Assembly (NCBI GenBank): GCA_029168955.1
Contig: JAPDOI010001362.1
Location: 62,001-126,000 of the forward strand
DNA: 64,000 nt
From: Aplectana chamaeleonis
Taxonomy: Eukaryota; Nematoda; Chromadorea; Rhabditida; Cosmocercidae
Direction: 5' to 3'
Every line of letters begins with the position of its first letter. Position 1 is the stretch's first letter. Under the pieces are notes generated by a model that saw only the letters and a list, made by a program, of their open reading frames with translations, searched no databases and had not been told where the DNA came from. Of the stretch, positions 23,461 to 34,500 are shown piece by piece. A program made the translations under genes and the position numbers.

Positions 23461-23659
23461 CCACTTACATTTTTGTATTGAACGACTCCACCACCTCGTC
23501 CCCCGGTCTTAAAACAATTTCTCAGCAGCTGACTTCGACTTTCTCGTATTTATGACTTTGCCAAGCTGTCATATCTACATGCATTCTAATTTTTCTTTCC
23601 AGATGCAGTCGCAACAACTTCTAGGGCAGAAAAAATTCCTGATACTAAGTAAATTTTCA

Positions 23660-23850
23660 GGTGCTATGTGGGAAGGGGGGGGCACTGTTGTATCGCACTT
23701 GGCCACGCCCATTTTTCCGTGCCGCAATGACTCCTGATTTTGGCAGGGGAGGGAAACCCCGGGTAGGTGCTCAAATTTAGTGCGGCACAGTACAATGGGC
23801 GTGGCCAAGTCCATCGCGCCATAGTGCCACCCCCCTTCCCACATAGCACC
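23660..23850. mobile_element. 190-bp MITE, copy in left arm
   Basis: The ends ggtgctatgtgggaaggggg and its reverse complement frame an interior that is itself largely complementary (ggccacgccc ... gggcgtggcc). The mirror copy is 25573-25765. It must have been present before the two arms arose. Confidence 0.75.
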
Positions 23851-23976
23851 AATTTTCATATTCTCGTTCATTTTCGGGATTCACCTCTGATTTTGTTTTT
23901 TTTTTCAATTCAAATAATTTTTATGATTGTTTAGTTTCGTAATTCCCATGTGTTTTTTTTTTCAAGAATAGTTCCG

Positions 23977-24520
23977 TATTTCGAAAATGAGTGATAACAC
24001 TATCAGACTACGTGTTAGAAGAGTCCGCAACCTCACCATGTCCTTCTTCCATTGCTGTAAACTATACAATGCGGTCTCGTAGACCTCCGACATTGGCAGC
24101 GGTCTTCTGCAGGAGAAAACGACGATCGAAAGTGATTAACCATGGCTTATCTCGCAGATGCCTCGGTCATTATCACGCGTCAAATAAGATGTAAAATGTG
24201 TAGGCACACACAACGCACGCGCCTCTACGCGCAAATTCTCTGATTTTGCGCGTAGAGGCGCGTGCGTTGTGTGTGCCTACACATTTTACATCTTATTTGA
24301 CGCGTGAGTCCCAATGACCGAGGCGTCTGCGAGGATTAAGCCATGGTTAATCACTTTCGATCGTCGTTTTCTCCCGTAGGAGACCGCTGCCAGTGTCGGA
24401 GGTATACGAGGATTAAGCCCTGATTGTATAGTTTACAGCAATGGAAGAAGGACACGGTGAGGTTGCGGACTCTTCCTAACACGTAGTCTGATAGTGTTAT
24501 CACTCATTTTTTCGAAATAC
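23977..24520. repeat. 544-bp near-perfect palindrome
   Basis: gtatttcgaaaatgagtgat at the left pairs with its complement at the right. Pairing continues almost to the centre near 24249, where acgcgcctctacgcgcaaat meets gattttgcgcgtagaggcgc. The arms differ by a few substitutions and short indels. Probably a foldback MITE. Confidence 0.85.
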
Positions 24521-25101
24521 CTGAGATTTGTCGGTGAGTTTTCTTTTCCACCCTTACATTTTCACCTGTTTTCATTGCTTCCACAAATGTACTCATATCG
24601 GTGAAAACACAGACTCACCGATCTATCACAGCTGTTTCGGATAAATGAGGGATACCACTAACAAACTACCGTATGTTAGGACGAGTCCGCAACTTCACCA
24701 GGTCCTACTTTCATTGCTGTTCACTATTTGTAGTTGTGCAAATTCGAATTTGTGTGGAAAAAACGAGATTTGCGAATTTTCGGTTCGGAACATCTTCGAA
24801 CGAACGAAAAACAAAAAAATGAAAGTTGAAAAAAATCGGTTAGGAAAAGTTTTCGGAGGACAACGAACTTCGAGCCAATCAAAATTTATGTTTCTTTGAA
24901 ATTTTGATTGAAATTTCCGATTCCTTTCGAAACTACGCAATTTCGGATCTTTCACTGGAACTGGGTTCGACGCTTTATTAACAACTCTCAGCCAGTATCA
25001 AGGGCGTGACTGCTTATCCCCTATTTCAAAGTGAATTTCACTGATGTTGATCGCTTGCGTCGGCGCGCGTACTCTGAGAGTTTTGGCCGAGATATAGCCG
25101 G

Positions 25102-25146
25102 GAAATAGCCCACCAGGTTCCGCAGCGGCTCCTGGTGGGCTATTTC
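25102..25146. repeat. 16-bp perfect stem hairpin
   Basis: gaaatagcccaccagg and cctggtgggctatttc are exact complements around a 13-base loop. Not a bacterial terminator given the genomic context. Confidence 0.8.
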
Positions 25147-25572
25147 GCGGCTTTTTTTCATTTTCTTCAATTTCCTTGTCTTCTGTGACTAATCCATCCT
25201 TCTGTGTTTCTTCATATATTAAAGTGTTATATCTACATACACACCAATTTTTTCCTTCCACATGCCTCCGCAACAACTTCCTGGGGAGAAAAAATTCACG
25301 GTGGTATTTAATTTTTTATTTCACGTTCATTTTTGTGATTCTCTCTTTCTGTTTTTCTTCCTTACATTCCAGTGATTTATATGATTGTTTGGTTTCCTAG
25401 GGTGGATCCGGTTTCATGCCGAAATCCATCGAACTCGGGATCAAACCGGAACTATTCTTGAAAAAAAACACATGGGAATTACGAAACTAAACAATCATAA
25501 AAAATTATTTGAATTGAAAAAACAAAACAAAATCAGAGGTGAATCCCGAAAATGAACGAGAATATGAAAATT

Positions 25573-25765
25573 GGTGCTATGTGGGAAGGGGGGTGGCACT
25601 ATGGCGCGATGGGCGTGGGCACGCCCATTGTACTGTGCCGCACTAAATTTGAGCACCTACCCGGGGTTTCCCTCTCCTGCCAAAATCAGGAGTCATTGCG
25701 GCACGGAAAAATGGGCGTGGCCAAGTGCGATACAACAGTGCCCCCCCCCCTTCCCACATAGCACC
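25573..25765. mobile_element. 190-bp MITE, copy in right arm
   Basis: Inverse counterpart of 23660-23850 with the same terminal repeats, differing by a few bases including the length of a C-run. Confidence 0.75.
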
Positions 25766-25965
25766 TGAAAATTTACTTAGTATCAGGAATTTTTTCTGCC
25801 CTAGAAGTTGTTGCGACTGCATCTGGAAAGAAAAATTAGAATGCATGTAGATATGACAGCTTGGCAAAGTCATAAATACGAGAAAGTCGAAGTCAGCTGC
25901 TGAGAAATTGTGTTAAGACCGGGGGACGAGGTGGTGGAGTCGTTCAATACAAAAATGTAAGTGGC

Positions 25966-26369
25966 TGCCGAGATGTCGTACGTCCGTGCCGTGGCAGTGC
26001 GCGCGGAGCATACCCGATTCGTGAAGGAACACTTGAGCAGAGTGGCCATAAACTCCATCCTGGTAGCCGCACCTTTGAAGGTCAGCGAGACCGAGATCGA
26101 ACTTGGCAGGCGTGCCAGGTGCACCCTTGCTCCGTTACGCTGTGAACACTCCCTATGCTGATGTCATATTTGCATAGGATCGATAACAGCAAACCTGACG
26201 AGTGCCCTGATTGCGGTTATCAAGGGCATACTACTGCGCAACAGTTCAATTGACCGAAGAGACCGACTACATTAACGACAATGCATCTGTGGACGAACTC
26301 TATGCTAGTGGCCGAGTTTCTGAACCTAAGGCATAACCCCTCTTCGTGACTACAAAGAAGAAGAAGAAG
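25966..26369 (+). pseudogene. LINE-A copy A3, internally deleted
   Basis: It begins with the LINE-A 5' end ctgccgagatgtcgtacg. After 36 bases it jumps to the C-terminal region (EHTRFVKEHLSRVAINSIL and a degenerate zinc knuckle DECPDCGYQGHTT), then ends in aaagaagaagaagaagg. About 4 kb of the element is deleted and a stop falls within the knuckle region. Confidence 0.75.
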
Positions 26370-27422
26370 GCCGAGATCACACTTGCCGCGACGGCACCAG
26401 CGTATATCAGGCATATAGATTTTCGGTCGATATGGATGGTAAACATTGCGTGACGTCACTCGTCGCAGGAAGTATGATTCCGGCTTTAGTCATAAAAATC
26501 GATCGCAGACCAATATGGCTCAGTCCACGGTCGGCCTGTCGGAAAACGGTGTCAGCCGGTTTTTACACTAAAATTAATACGGGTGCCAGGCCGCCGTTTC
26601 CCAACTTTTTACACGGGCACAGTATTTTAAATTGTGCTCTGTTTCGCGTCGCTCGGGTAGTCCGTGTCACATCGTTTCATCGTTTTGTTAGTTGACAACC
26701 CCTCATCTAGCCGTGTTTCTCGACTAAACGCACCTCTAGCGCGGACAAGTTTTCCATGAGAAAACCTACCTCGTCGAGACAAGTGTGATGTGAGGTCCGT
26801 ACCTGGTGTAGGGATCGATTGTCGCACCCATATTTCCTAAGGGTGGTTTTGGTCTTGAACCAGTATCTCAAGGATATGTCAGTGAAGCTGGAACCTATTG
26901 ACGGCGTTGTATTCAGTGTGCCAAATGATGTCGCCAAGCTATCATCACTTGGGCAAGACGTCATCATGTGTTGTCCGGAAGAAGGGAATATGGTCGTTCC
27001 CTCCCAAAAGTTCCCAGTGAAGCCCTTGGACCCATAGTAGAATGGATGGGGCGAACGAAACAGGTGGATGCTGCTTTGGCCAGCGCACCTTGTAGATGTA
27101 CTCATGGCAATAAGGAAAGTGACAATGGTGGAAAGGATGAAGAGCTTGCGAACTGGGAGAGGGTGTTTCTTAACGAGCTTCCCAAGAGTGTCTTAATCAA
27201 GGTGTTGAATTCTGCGACTCACATGGGGGATAGCCGCCTTGGTAGCTTCTGGCTCACTTTCTGTGGCAGAGATGATTTCGGGTTCCAACATATTCTCGGA
27301 CAAATGATCAAGACTACCGCTCCTGCGACAACGAAGCGTGACATTGACCGTGGAAATGCCGAGAATTCCCATTCAAGATTCCATCAGGAGGAATATTTTG
27401 ACACGAGAAGTTCACCTACTGG
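26370..27422. other. Unassigned intergenic DNA
   Basis: Overlapping open frames exist on both strands (for example 26968-27426 + and 26707-27105 -). None shows a recognisable domain or splice-flanked exon structure, and no repeat partner was found. Confidence 0.35.
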
Positions 27423-28418
27423 GTAAGCCACTGCGTGTTGCACGCTGAAATTCCCCGGTACGGTAGCGGGCAATCGCGTCGGGACCAACTCCGCATACAA
27501 ATGCTTGACCCGCGCAGACTTGTGCGATTGGGGCGCGCTGGTGCCAAATTGATAATACCTGGCACGTCATCGATTGCAAAGCTGGATGAAAAGTCTTTGT
27601 TAGTGATGGTGATGTTAAGAATTTGGACTGTTGCGATTACATCGTTGTTTTTGGTATGGACAACCTGTTTTGAACCCTTATTCACAATCTGTAGTTATCA
27701 AAATCTATGTGCTGCCGAGCATTCCAGTACAGATGCTTCACGTTTTTTTTCTGCATGTCGCGCTCATCTCTTCCAAACGTCAGCTGGAAGCAAAAATATT
27801 CTGCAGTAAGTATTTTTGCTCACGTCGCAAATTTCAATGAGTTGATAGCTTCGACCATCCACAGGGGTGGAATTTTTTCTTCTTTTCATTATTGTGGAGA
27901 ATAGGCACTTCGTTTTCATCTTTCAGGATCATGTATCAAGTAGGTGTCGTCGCTTCCAGTTCCCAATACCGGGCTCGCTGTCGTGATCTCCTCGAGAATA
28001 TTGAGACCTTGGTCAAGCAGGAACATTAGGAGTGGAAATATGCTTGCGCTATCAATGTAGAACATTGCGTTTTGTACAAAAACTTTATAAAAACCACTTT
28101 TGATTCCGCAACACTAACCCGCAGGAAGCTCGTTGGCCACTAAATCTCCCAAAACACCGGAAAACGCATGAATGTTTGTAAACGGATTACTTATTCCAGC
28201 AAGTTTGGACTGGGACACGCTGCGATCTTGGCGGTACACCATTTGTTACCGAAGGGTCATGGAAAACAGAATAAAACCCAGTCGCAGTGTTGGATTTGCG
28301 CAAGCGCGCCCCAATCACATAATTCTGCGCACGTCATGCAATTTATGCGGAGTTGGTCCCGACGCGATTGTCCGCTACCGTACCGGGGAATTTCAGCGTT
28401 CGACACACAGTGACTTAC
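27423..28418. mobile_element. 1.0-kb TIR element
   Basis: The left end (gtaagccactgcgtgttgca ... ctgaaattccccggtacgg) and right end are inverted repeats of about 120 bp. They extend through gcgtcgggaccaactccgca to a gattggggcgcgc block. The interior (27545-28300) is AT-rich and carries no transposase that I recognise. It is probably a non-autonomous DNA transposon of unknown superfamily. Confidence 0.75.
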
Positions 28419-29265
28419 ACCTACTGGAGTCATCAACGACTAATTTGAGCAACCACTGTTGGGTAATTGAATGGTATGTGAAAACCGATACTACCGTGTG
28501 CATTCAAAAATTGGATGGTGCTTTCGCTAAAACCAATTCAATAGAAAATTTTCAAATCTGGTCATTACATGCATGAAATGTGACATAGATGAAAAAAGAG
28601 GAATTCAACAGGACAGTGATGGCGTGCTCAGGACGCATGTTTTCTGCGGATTAAATTATGATAACTGCTATGTAAATGCACCTGAGAATTCAAATTTGTG
28701 AGTATTTACATTAGAAGTTGGTAACTTATCCTAGTTGTGTATTTTTAGGCTAGAAAACGTGTTAAACAGAAAGCTTGGAACACACGAGCTTGTTTCGATG
28801 ATTGGAATTATGTGAAGTAGCTTGCAGTTTTTGATCTGAATTTTCGTACGCCTGAATTGCCATACTGGTAAAAACAAAAACCTTCACGAGCTATGAACAC
28901 TCTGTGTTGTATAGAACCTGATGACTGCATAAAACCTTAGTTTTGTGGAACTATCTATCAAGGGCAACTATGAAATGAAAACAATTACCCTTCGATAGCG
29001 ATTTAGCATTATCAATAGCAAGGTCTAAAATAAAATGAGGGAGAGGTTTTTAGCCAATCGATTGTTCTAGAGTTGGTCCTAGATCAAAACGGAGTGGGTG
29101 AAATGAAATTTATTCTAAAAAAGCAAGATTGAATCAATGAAATGCTAATTCATATCATTTGAGTTGTGTTGCGGGGACATAAGGACATATAAGAAGGCTC
29201 TCTCAACAGCTCGAGCCTACAGGCACGCCCATGCCGATCATTTTTAAAAGTGATTAACCACCGGA
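28419..29265. other. Unassigned intergenic DNA
   Basis: AT-rich, with no credible open frame, RNA gene or matching repeat seen. Confidence 0.4.
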
Positions 29266-29829
29266 CTCAGATAGTCGGTGGTACTCGGATGCCACCGATG
29301 CGAAGCTCGGACGCTCCCTAAGCCACGTCTGGCCTGGAGGACGGGCGCTCACCGGCCACAGAGCCTTCTCGGACGCCGACCTCTACCAAATTTTGGCCGT
29401 GAGCGCCCCTTCACGTTATTGTAAGCCGTCGGTTTTTCGTGATGCTTTATGACGGATCGCGAAAGTTGTTAGGAAACAAGCCGAAAGGCCTGTTTCCTGC
29501 AAAATTTGCCTAGGGGCTTCAGTCACCCAGGTCTTCCTTCCTTTTTGGCCTTCTGAGCAATATCAAGACCTTGCTTTGCCCTTTGATGACCATGAATCGG
29601 CCGACCATCTAACCCCCACGCGTCTCGTATACAGCGCGGGTTTGCACTAATCCTTCAACATGTACTCGCGTGTTGGTTGTTTGACTGTTGTTGGTCTGCG
29701 TCCGGGTAAATCGACATAGCCGTCTCGCTAGGGGAGCTACCGGTCTGCGTCCCTCATCCCGCTCACTCCAAGGTGCTCTCACCGGACACGACACCTAGAA
29801 GTCGGCGTCCGAGTACCAGACTGTCTGAG
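29266..29829. mobile_element. 564-bp TIR element
   Basis: It starts ctcagatagtcggtggtact and ends with a close reverse complement (gtccgagtaccagactgtctgag), giving terminal inverted repeats of about 28 bp with one small indel. The GC-rich interior has no long frame. A non-autonomous DNA transposon is likely. Confidence 0.6.
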
Positions 29830-31103
29830 GAGGCCGGCTGGCGTAACGCGTGCGACGCGAATTTGCGGCGCACGCGTTTGTACGATTGGAGCACTATTAT
29901 ACACTCGACCAGAATCGTTTACAGACAGGCGAAACGAAGCCTAGCTCTGCTTAATACCCTACAGACGAGCCTCGGGAAATAAAAATAATGCAATACGTGG
30001 TATGAACACTAAATTTCACACTTCTCTAAGGTTAAGAGGCGAAACTAGTCTCAGCTCTTTCTATTACAGAAGCAACATCACTAACGAGGGAGGGTTGCAC
30101 ACATACGATGGAGTTCCAAGATGCAACTTTGATATGTTCAAGGGGGAGGACAGTGCTTCAATATTCCATACTTAGAATCTGCTAAACGCCTCAGATTTTC
30201 AAAGCAGATTGGCAAAAGTGGACATTTCCATAGCTCTAGCAAGAGAAAAGGTGTACACGAATGACAATCTTTAAGACGTTCAAAAAATTATTTCAGATTG
30301 AGCTTAAAGCTTGTTTGTGGGGGTTGTTTTGGCTTCGTATTACGAATCTGGGGCCCATTTGTCAATATTTGAAAAATTTCATCTGATTTGGTCCGAAGAT
30401 TGGAAGTGGGGGAAATTTTGCTGCCCAAACGCGACTTTTGACGATTTCGAGAATGCTACGATCAAATCGAATCAAAACTTGTACATAGGGGTTATTCGCG
30501 CTGTCTCTTACCCTAAGTCTGGCGAGGAATGGACCCCAGAGTTGGGTTCAGCGCCCTAAATAGCCCCAAGTTGAAAGTTTCGAGCCAATTCCGAAATTTT
30601 TTTTCTGAACGCCCCGAAAGATCCCTGATAGGGTGCCCTTACCTTTTTGTGACGAAATATAAATGCCATTTTCGGAATCCCCGCAGTCAAGTAGCCAATT
30701 TCAAGCACAGGTAATTTATTTACTATCACAGATCTACAGCAACGACAACATAGTTTTCTACATCGTCACCGGAAGGTGGCTAGCCTCCCTTGTAACATAC
30801 ATATATAACACGCGAGGCCAATCTCAACAGCTGTTAAAAATTAGTCTATTGCTCCTCTGTTGTGCTCGATTTATCCTCTTGAGACGATTTCCCATGATTT
30901 CCCATTGTCAAGTAGTAGAATGTGTGAAAAGCATTGAGCGAATAAGGAGTATTGAATGTTTTCTAATGAATTGTTTCTTATGCTACTTCTGAGGCAGCGA
31001 GGCTTAGCCTACCGTCGAAAACCTCAAAAATTACTACAAGTAATACCGGAACTTCGAAGGACAAGGTTTCAGTTTACGAGGTTTTCCTCTGCAGAAACGT
31101 TCC
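29830..31103. repeat. Unassigned DNA with a dispersed repeat
   Basis: The part near 30330-30480 (tattacgaatctggggcccatttgtcaat, tggtccgaag, gggggaaattttgctg) recurs at about 61165-61310. A related form lies in the centre of the 2.1-kb foldback near 52690. The rest is unremarkable; no gene. Confidence 0.55.
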
Positions 31104-31514
31104 TCAAACCAAGTCTGCTAGGATGGGGCTAAAATTACCGCCTTGTGGAACCCCTTGTTTCTGTTTAAAAACGACGCTACTGAATAAACAGTAGCTATTA
31201 TTGAGAAGGTAGTCAATGTAGTAAATTAAATCGTTTTTAGTATAATATCTGTAACTACTGCTTTTCGATTGGTTTCTCGAGTAGAAAGACATGAAACCAT
31301 TACTCGCGATAAACTTTTTATAAGCATTTTTAAAGCATATGTTGACTAAATAACTCACACAGCCAGTAATGGTAGTATGAGTTAGGTTGTTGAACATATC
31401 AGTGAAATCTGCCGAATAAAGTTTCGCATCGTTATTTTTAAATGAGTTCAGAAGTTCGACTCTTCGGTATCGTGGTAGGTGCTCTCCATCAGAGCCTTTG
31501 CCTTTCTGTGTCAT
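31104..31514 (-). pseudogene. Penelope-like reverse transcriptase fragment
   Basis: A 136-codon open frame covers RT core motifs: KLYSADFTDMFNNLTHTTI (catalytic Asp region) and FKQKQGVPQGGNFSPILADL. These resemble the RT of Penelope-like elements more than the LINEs elsewhere in the window. The YADD part that should follow is missing, so it is a fragment. It ends 77 bases upstream of the dnj-23 start and faces away from it. Confidence 0.6.
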
Positions 31515-31577
31515 CTATACTCGTCTAGATCGCTTTACCTTTGCAGCAACAAGGCTTTCCCTCCAAAATCTGTTTCC

Positions 31578-31579
31578 AG
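31578..31579 (+). promoter_or_regulatory. 3' splice site just upstream of dnj-23 start (likely trans-splice site)
   Basis: ctgtttccag lies 12 bases before the start codon, the usual placement of a spliced-leader acceptor in nematodes. No upstream 5' splice site with coding sequence was seen. Confidence 0.5.
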
Positions 31580-31591
31580 TTGTTGGAAACA

Positions 31592-34500
31592 ATGCTGCTA
31601 TCTGACTGCAAGCAGTACTTCAATACAGATGATTTATATGAGATCCTACGTGTGGAAAAGACGGCAACGGCTGCTCAGAGTGAGTATGTTTTTGGAAGTC
31701 TCGAGTGCATTCGTGACTAAACCTTCTTTTGTAGTCAAGAAGGGTTATTACAAGCAGTCAATGAAATGGCATCCTGACAAAGCTGATGGTGAGGACGCGG
31801 CTAAGGAATCCACTGCAAAGTTTCAGATAATCACACGGGTATATCAAGTTCTGTCCGATAAAGAGAGCAGGACTCTTTATGACGAGTCAGGTACACTTTA
31901 TTGAGAATGCGCGACCTTATTTTACTTTGGATCATCATTTTTTACTCTCCCTGATTTACAATATTAGAGTGATGCTTTCAGGAATTATTGATGACGAAAA
32001 CGTTTTGAATGATGAGGAAAGCATAAATGTCTGGAGACAGGTGTTCAAGAAAGTCACGGAAGAGGATATAAAGAAATTCGCTGCACAATACCAAGGTATG
32101 TATATATTTGACCTCGAACTTTTCTCTTTGTGATATTGTATGACGTTACTATTCAGGGTCGGAAGAAGAGGTGGAAGATATTGTTACGGCTTACAATCTA
32201 TGGAATGGAGATATGTCGAAGGTTATGGACTCAGTCATGTGCAGTACTTTCGAAGATGAGCCACGAATAAAGGTTCGTCACGTGAACAATCTGGATCTAT
32301 CTGGCAGGCGTCTTCGCTAAATTGCGTCGAAGCGGAGGGTTGCCACAGAAGTGGAGTTGCCATTTGAGAACTCCCAAGTTAACAAAAGGTTTTGAGACAT
32401 AGTGGGAACACAAGACATTGAGGGGCTGCTTCAGGGACGGGGGTGATAAAAATGGCACCCATGTCGAAATTTCGTCCGCAGAGGTTTTACTACCGTAGGA
32501 TAAATCAAAGAAAGTTCCGCACCCTTGTCAGAATTTCGTGAAAATCCTAGGTCCCCAAAGCATAGCTAGAAACCGGAGGGAGACGCTTTTCAGCGCTCCA
32601 TTATTGGATAAAGTTCCAAAATTTTTATCCTTTCAGAAACCCATTTAGCGAAAGATCCGGGAAAAATTGACCATTCTAAGAATTGAGGATAATAATGAGC
32701 GCCAACCACCCATTAAGCCTTGTCTGTAGTGCGCCAAGTTCCTTTGTCGTGGCGAAGGATAAACGCTCCTTTTCAATCGCGCATGAGTGTAAATGCTCCG
32801 TAAAAAATGTAAAATTGCGATCGTTTCGGGACAGACGTTGACGATCGCTGCGACGGGGAAAGTTCTGTGTTGTACTGGGTCGCTGCTCTCGAAGCAGTTG
32901 TCAAAGGCCGCTGATGATTGCTTACGAGCGATTTCGAGTCCTCACCAGCTGCCATCAATTAATAATTTGCCTCCATGACAGCCTCCACCCTTACTGCCAA
33001 TGTGAAGAAAATAGGAGAATCCCATTCGCTGCGACAAACTGCAGCTGCGACTCAAGTCGAACAGGACTTCCTTGGACATCCAATACAAGGCTTCTTTTGC
33101 ATCCAAAATATTTAAAAAAACCTATCGTCCCTGCCTCAAGTTACGGTACTGCGCGAGGTGGGGGAAAAGGCCAGTTTTACTCAGAGCGTTATTTCGTCAA
33201 ATTTTTTACAACTTTCTTAGACCCCCCTTAGGAGCGTGCCTTGGTCTGTTTTTTGTAAAATTCAGAGGAGTGGAACATTCCATGTGAATTTGAAGGCATA
33301 ATCGATTTCTTCATAAAAAATCTGATTCTAAACAGTGTACACCCGCTTTTAGGATGTTCCACCTGGTCTCCCGGCGGAGCTCAGAGCCCCCTCTACGCCT
33401 TCGCAGCTCAGATCCCCCTGTGGAGCTCCACACTCCGCGCCGAACCCTGCTTCAAACGCGCTTTCATTTTGTGCTGGGGCACTCAAAACAATAAAAACTT
33501 CTTGTTATCTTTCTTCTTCTTTGCAGCCACGTCGAGGGTTTTGTCACAGGCGAAGAAACTTCTTCTTTTTCTTATCGGCCACATCAGAGCTTCTCCTCAT
33601 AGGTGTAAAAAGGCAGCTACATCGCACGGGTTCTTCCACATATCCATAACTGTTAGAGAAGTCGGCCTCACAGGACATGAAAATAAATGAAATGAATCGT
33701 GCCCTGGGTTGTGGCAGTCGGGATATTCGTCAGGGATCGACGAGTCGATCCTATGGACGAAGGCCTTGAGGTGTGAGGAGTGTCCACATCGTAGACCTGC
33801 CAGGATGACGCGTGTACGTCTGGGTAGGTCCGTTTCGCTGTCATCGATCAGTGGGGGCGCGTCACCAAGAATTGGATTTAAGGGAGCACTGGAAAGGTAT
33901 TCTCTGACGAATCGGGTGTGTTCCATTTGCAGCAGTCTGACGCGATTGAGCTCCGACGTCGCCCAACGTTGACGATCCAAGACAGAGACTGCAGCATGAA
34001 GTGGCGAGCGCATATGTCGGAAATGGGGACCAGATGACAGTAGGGGGAAATTAGGGTGTGTGGAATTCCTTACAATTCCAACATGGAACTGCTGCGACTG
34101 GAGTTGACAATGCTGCATTACAGGTAGCAGCGAACACTCTTGATGTAGATGAGATACCGATGTGGATCGAGGGCATCCAGTGATCACGCGTAGAGCAGTG
34201 TTCTGTGCACGCTGAAGTTTGCTCCAAGAGGCTTCCGACGGGTGTCTTGACCATATTGGGGCTTCATATTCCAGCGCCGGCTGCACGATAGCCCTGTAGG
34301 TGGTTCGCAGGATTTCCTTAGAGCTACTCCATGTAGTGCCTGCTAGCGAACGTATAATGTTGTTACGTGTGTTGGCAGCAGCAGCTCGAATACGTGTATT
34401 TTCATGAAAACGTAGTGACGGGTCCAGGAACACACCGAGTAGACGAGGGTGTTTTGATAAGGGCAGCATATTTCCTTCCCAAAGAACCTTGGGATGCAGC

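Larger units (their letters stand above)
23461..25965. repeat. Nested inverted-repeat region
   Basis: Arms 23461-23965 and 25455-25965 are reverse complements (cacttacatttttgtattga at one edge, its complement at the other). Each arm contains the same 190-bp MITE. The 1.5-kb centre holds a 544-bp palindrome, partial copies of the arm sequence (about 24610-24720 and 25200-25290) and a 16-bp stem hairpin. No gene is supported. Confidence 0.85.

Noticed and set aside
25102..25146. A rho-independent terminator
   Set aside because: The hairpin is strong, but the context is eukaryotic repeat DNA with no adjacent gene.
26707..27105. A 132-codon frame on the - strand
   Set aside because: No recognised domain, competing frames on the + strand, no splice signals; left as unassigned.
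27435..27809. A 124-codon + strand frame
   Set aside because: It starts inside the terminal inverted repeat of the 27423-28418 element and shows no domain.
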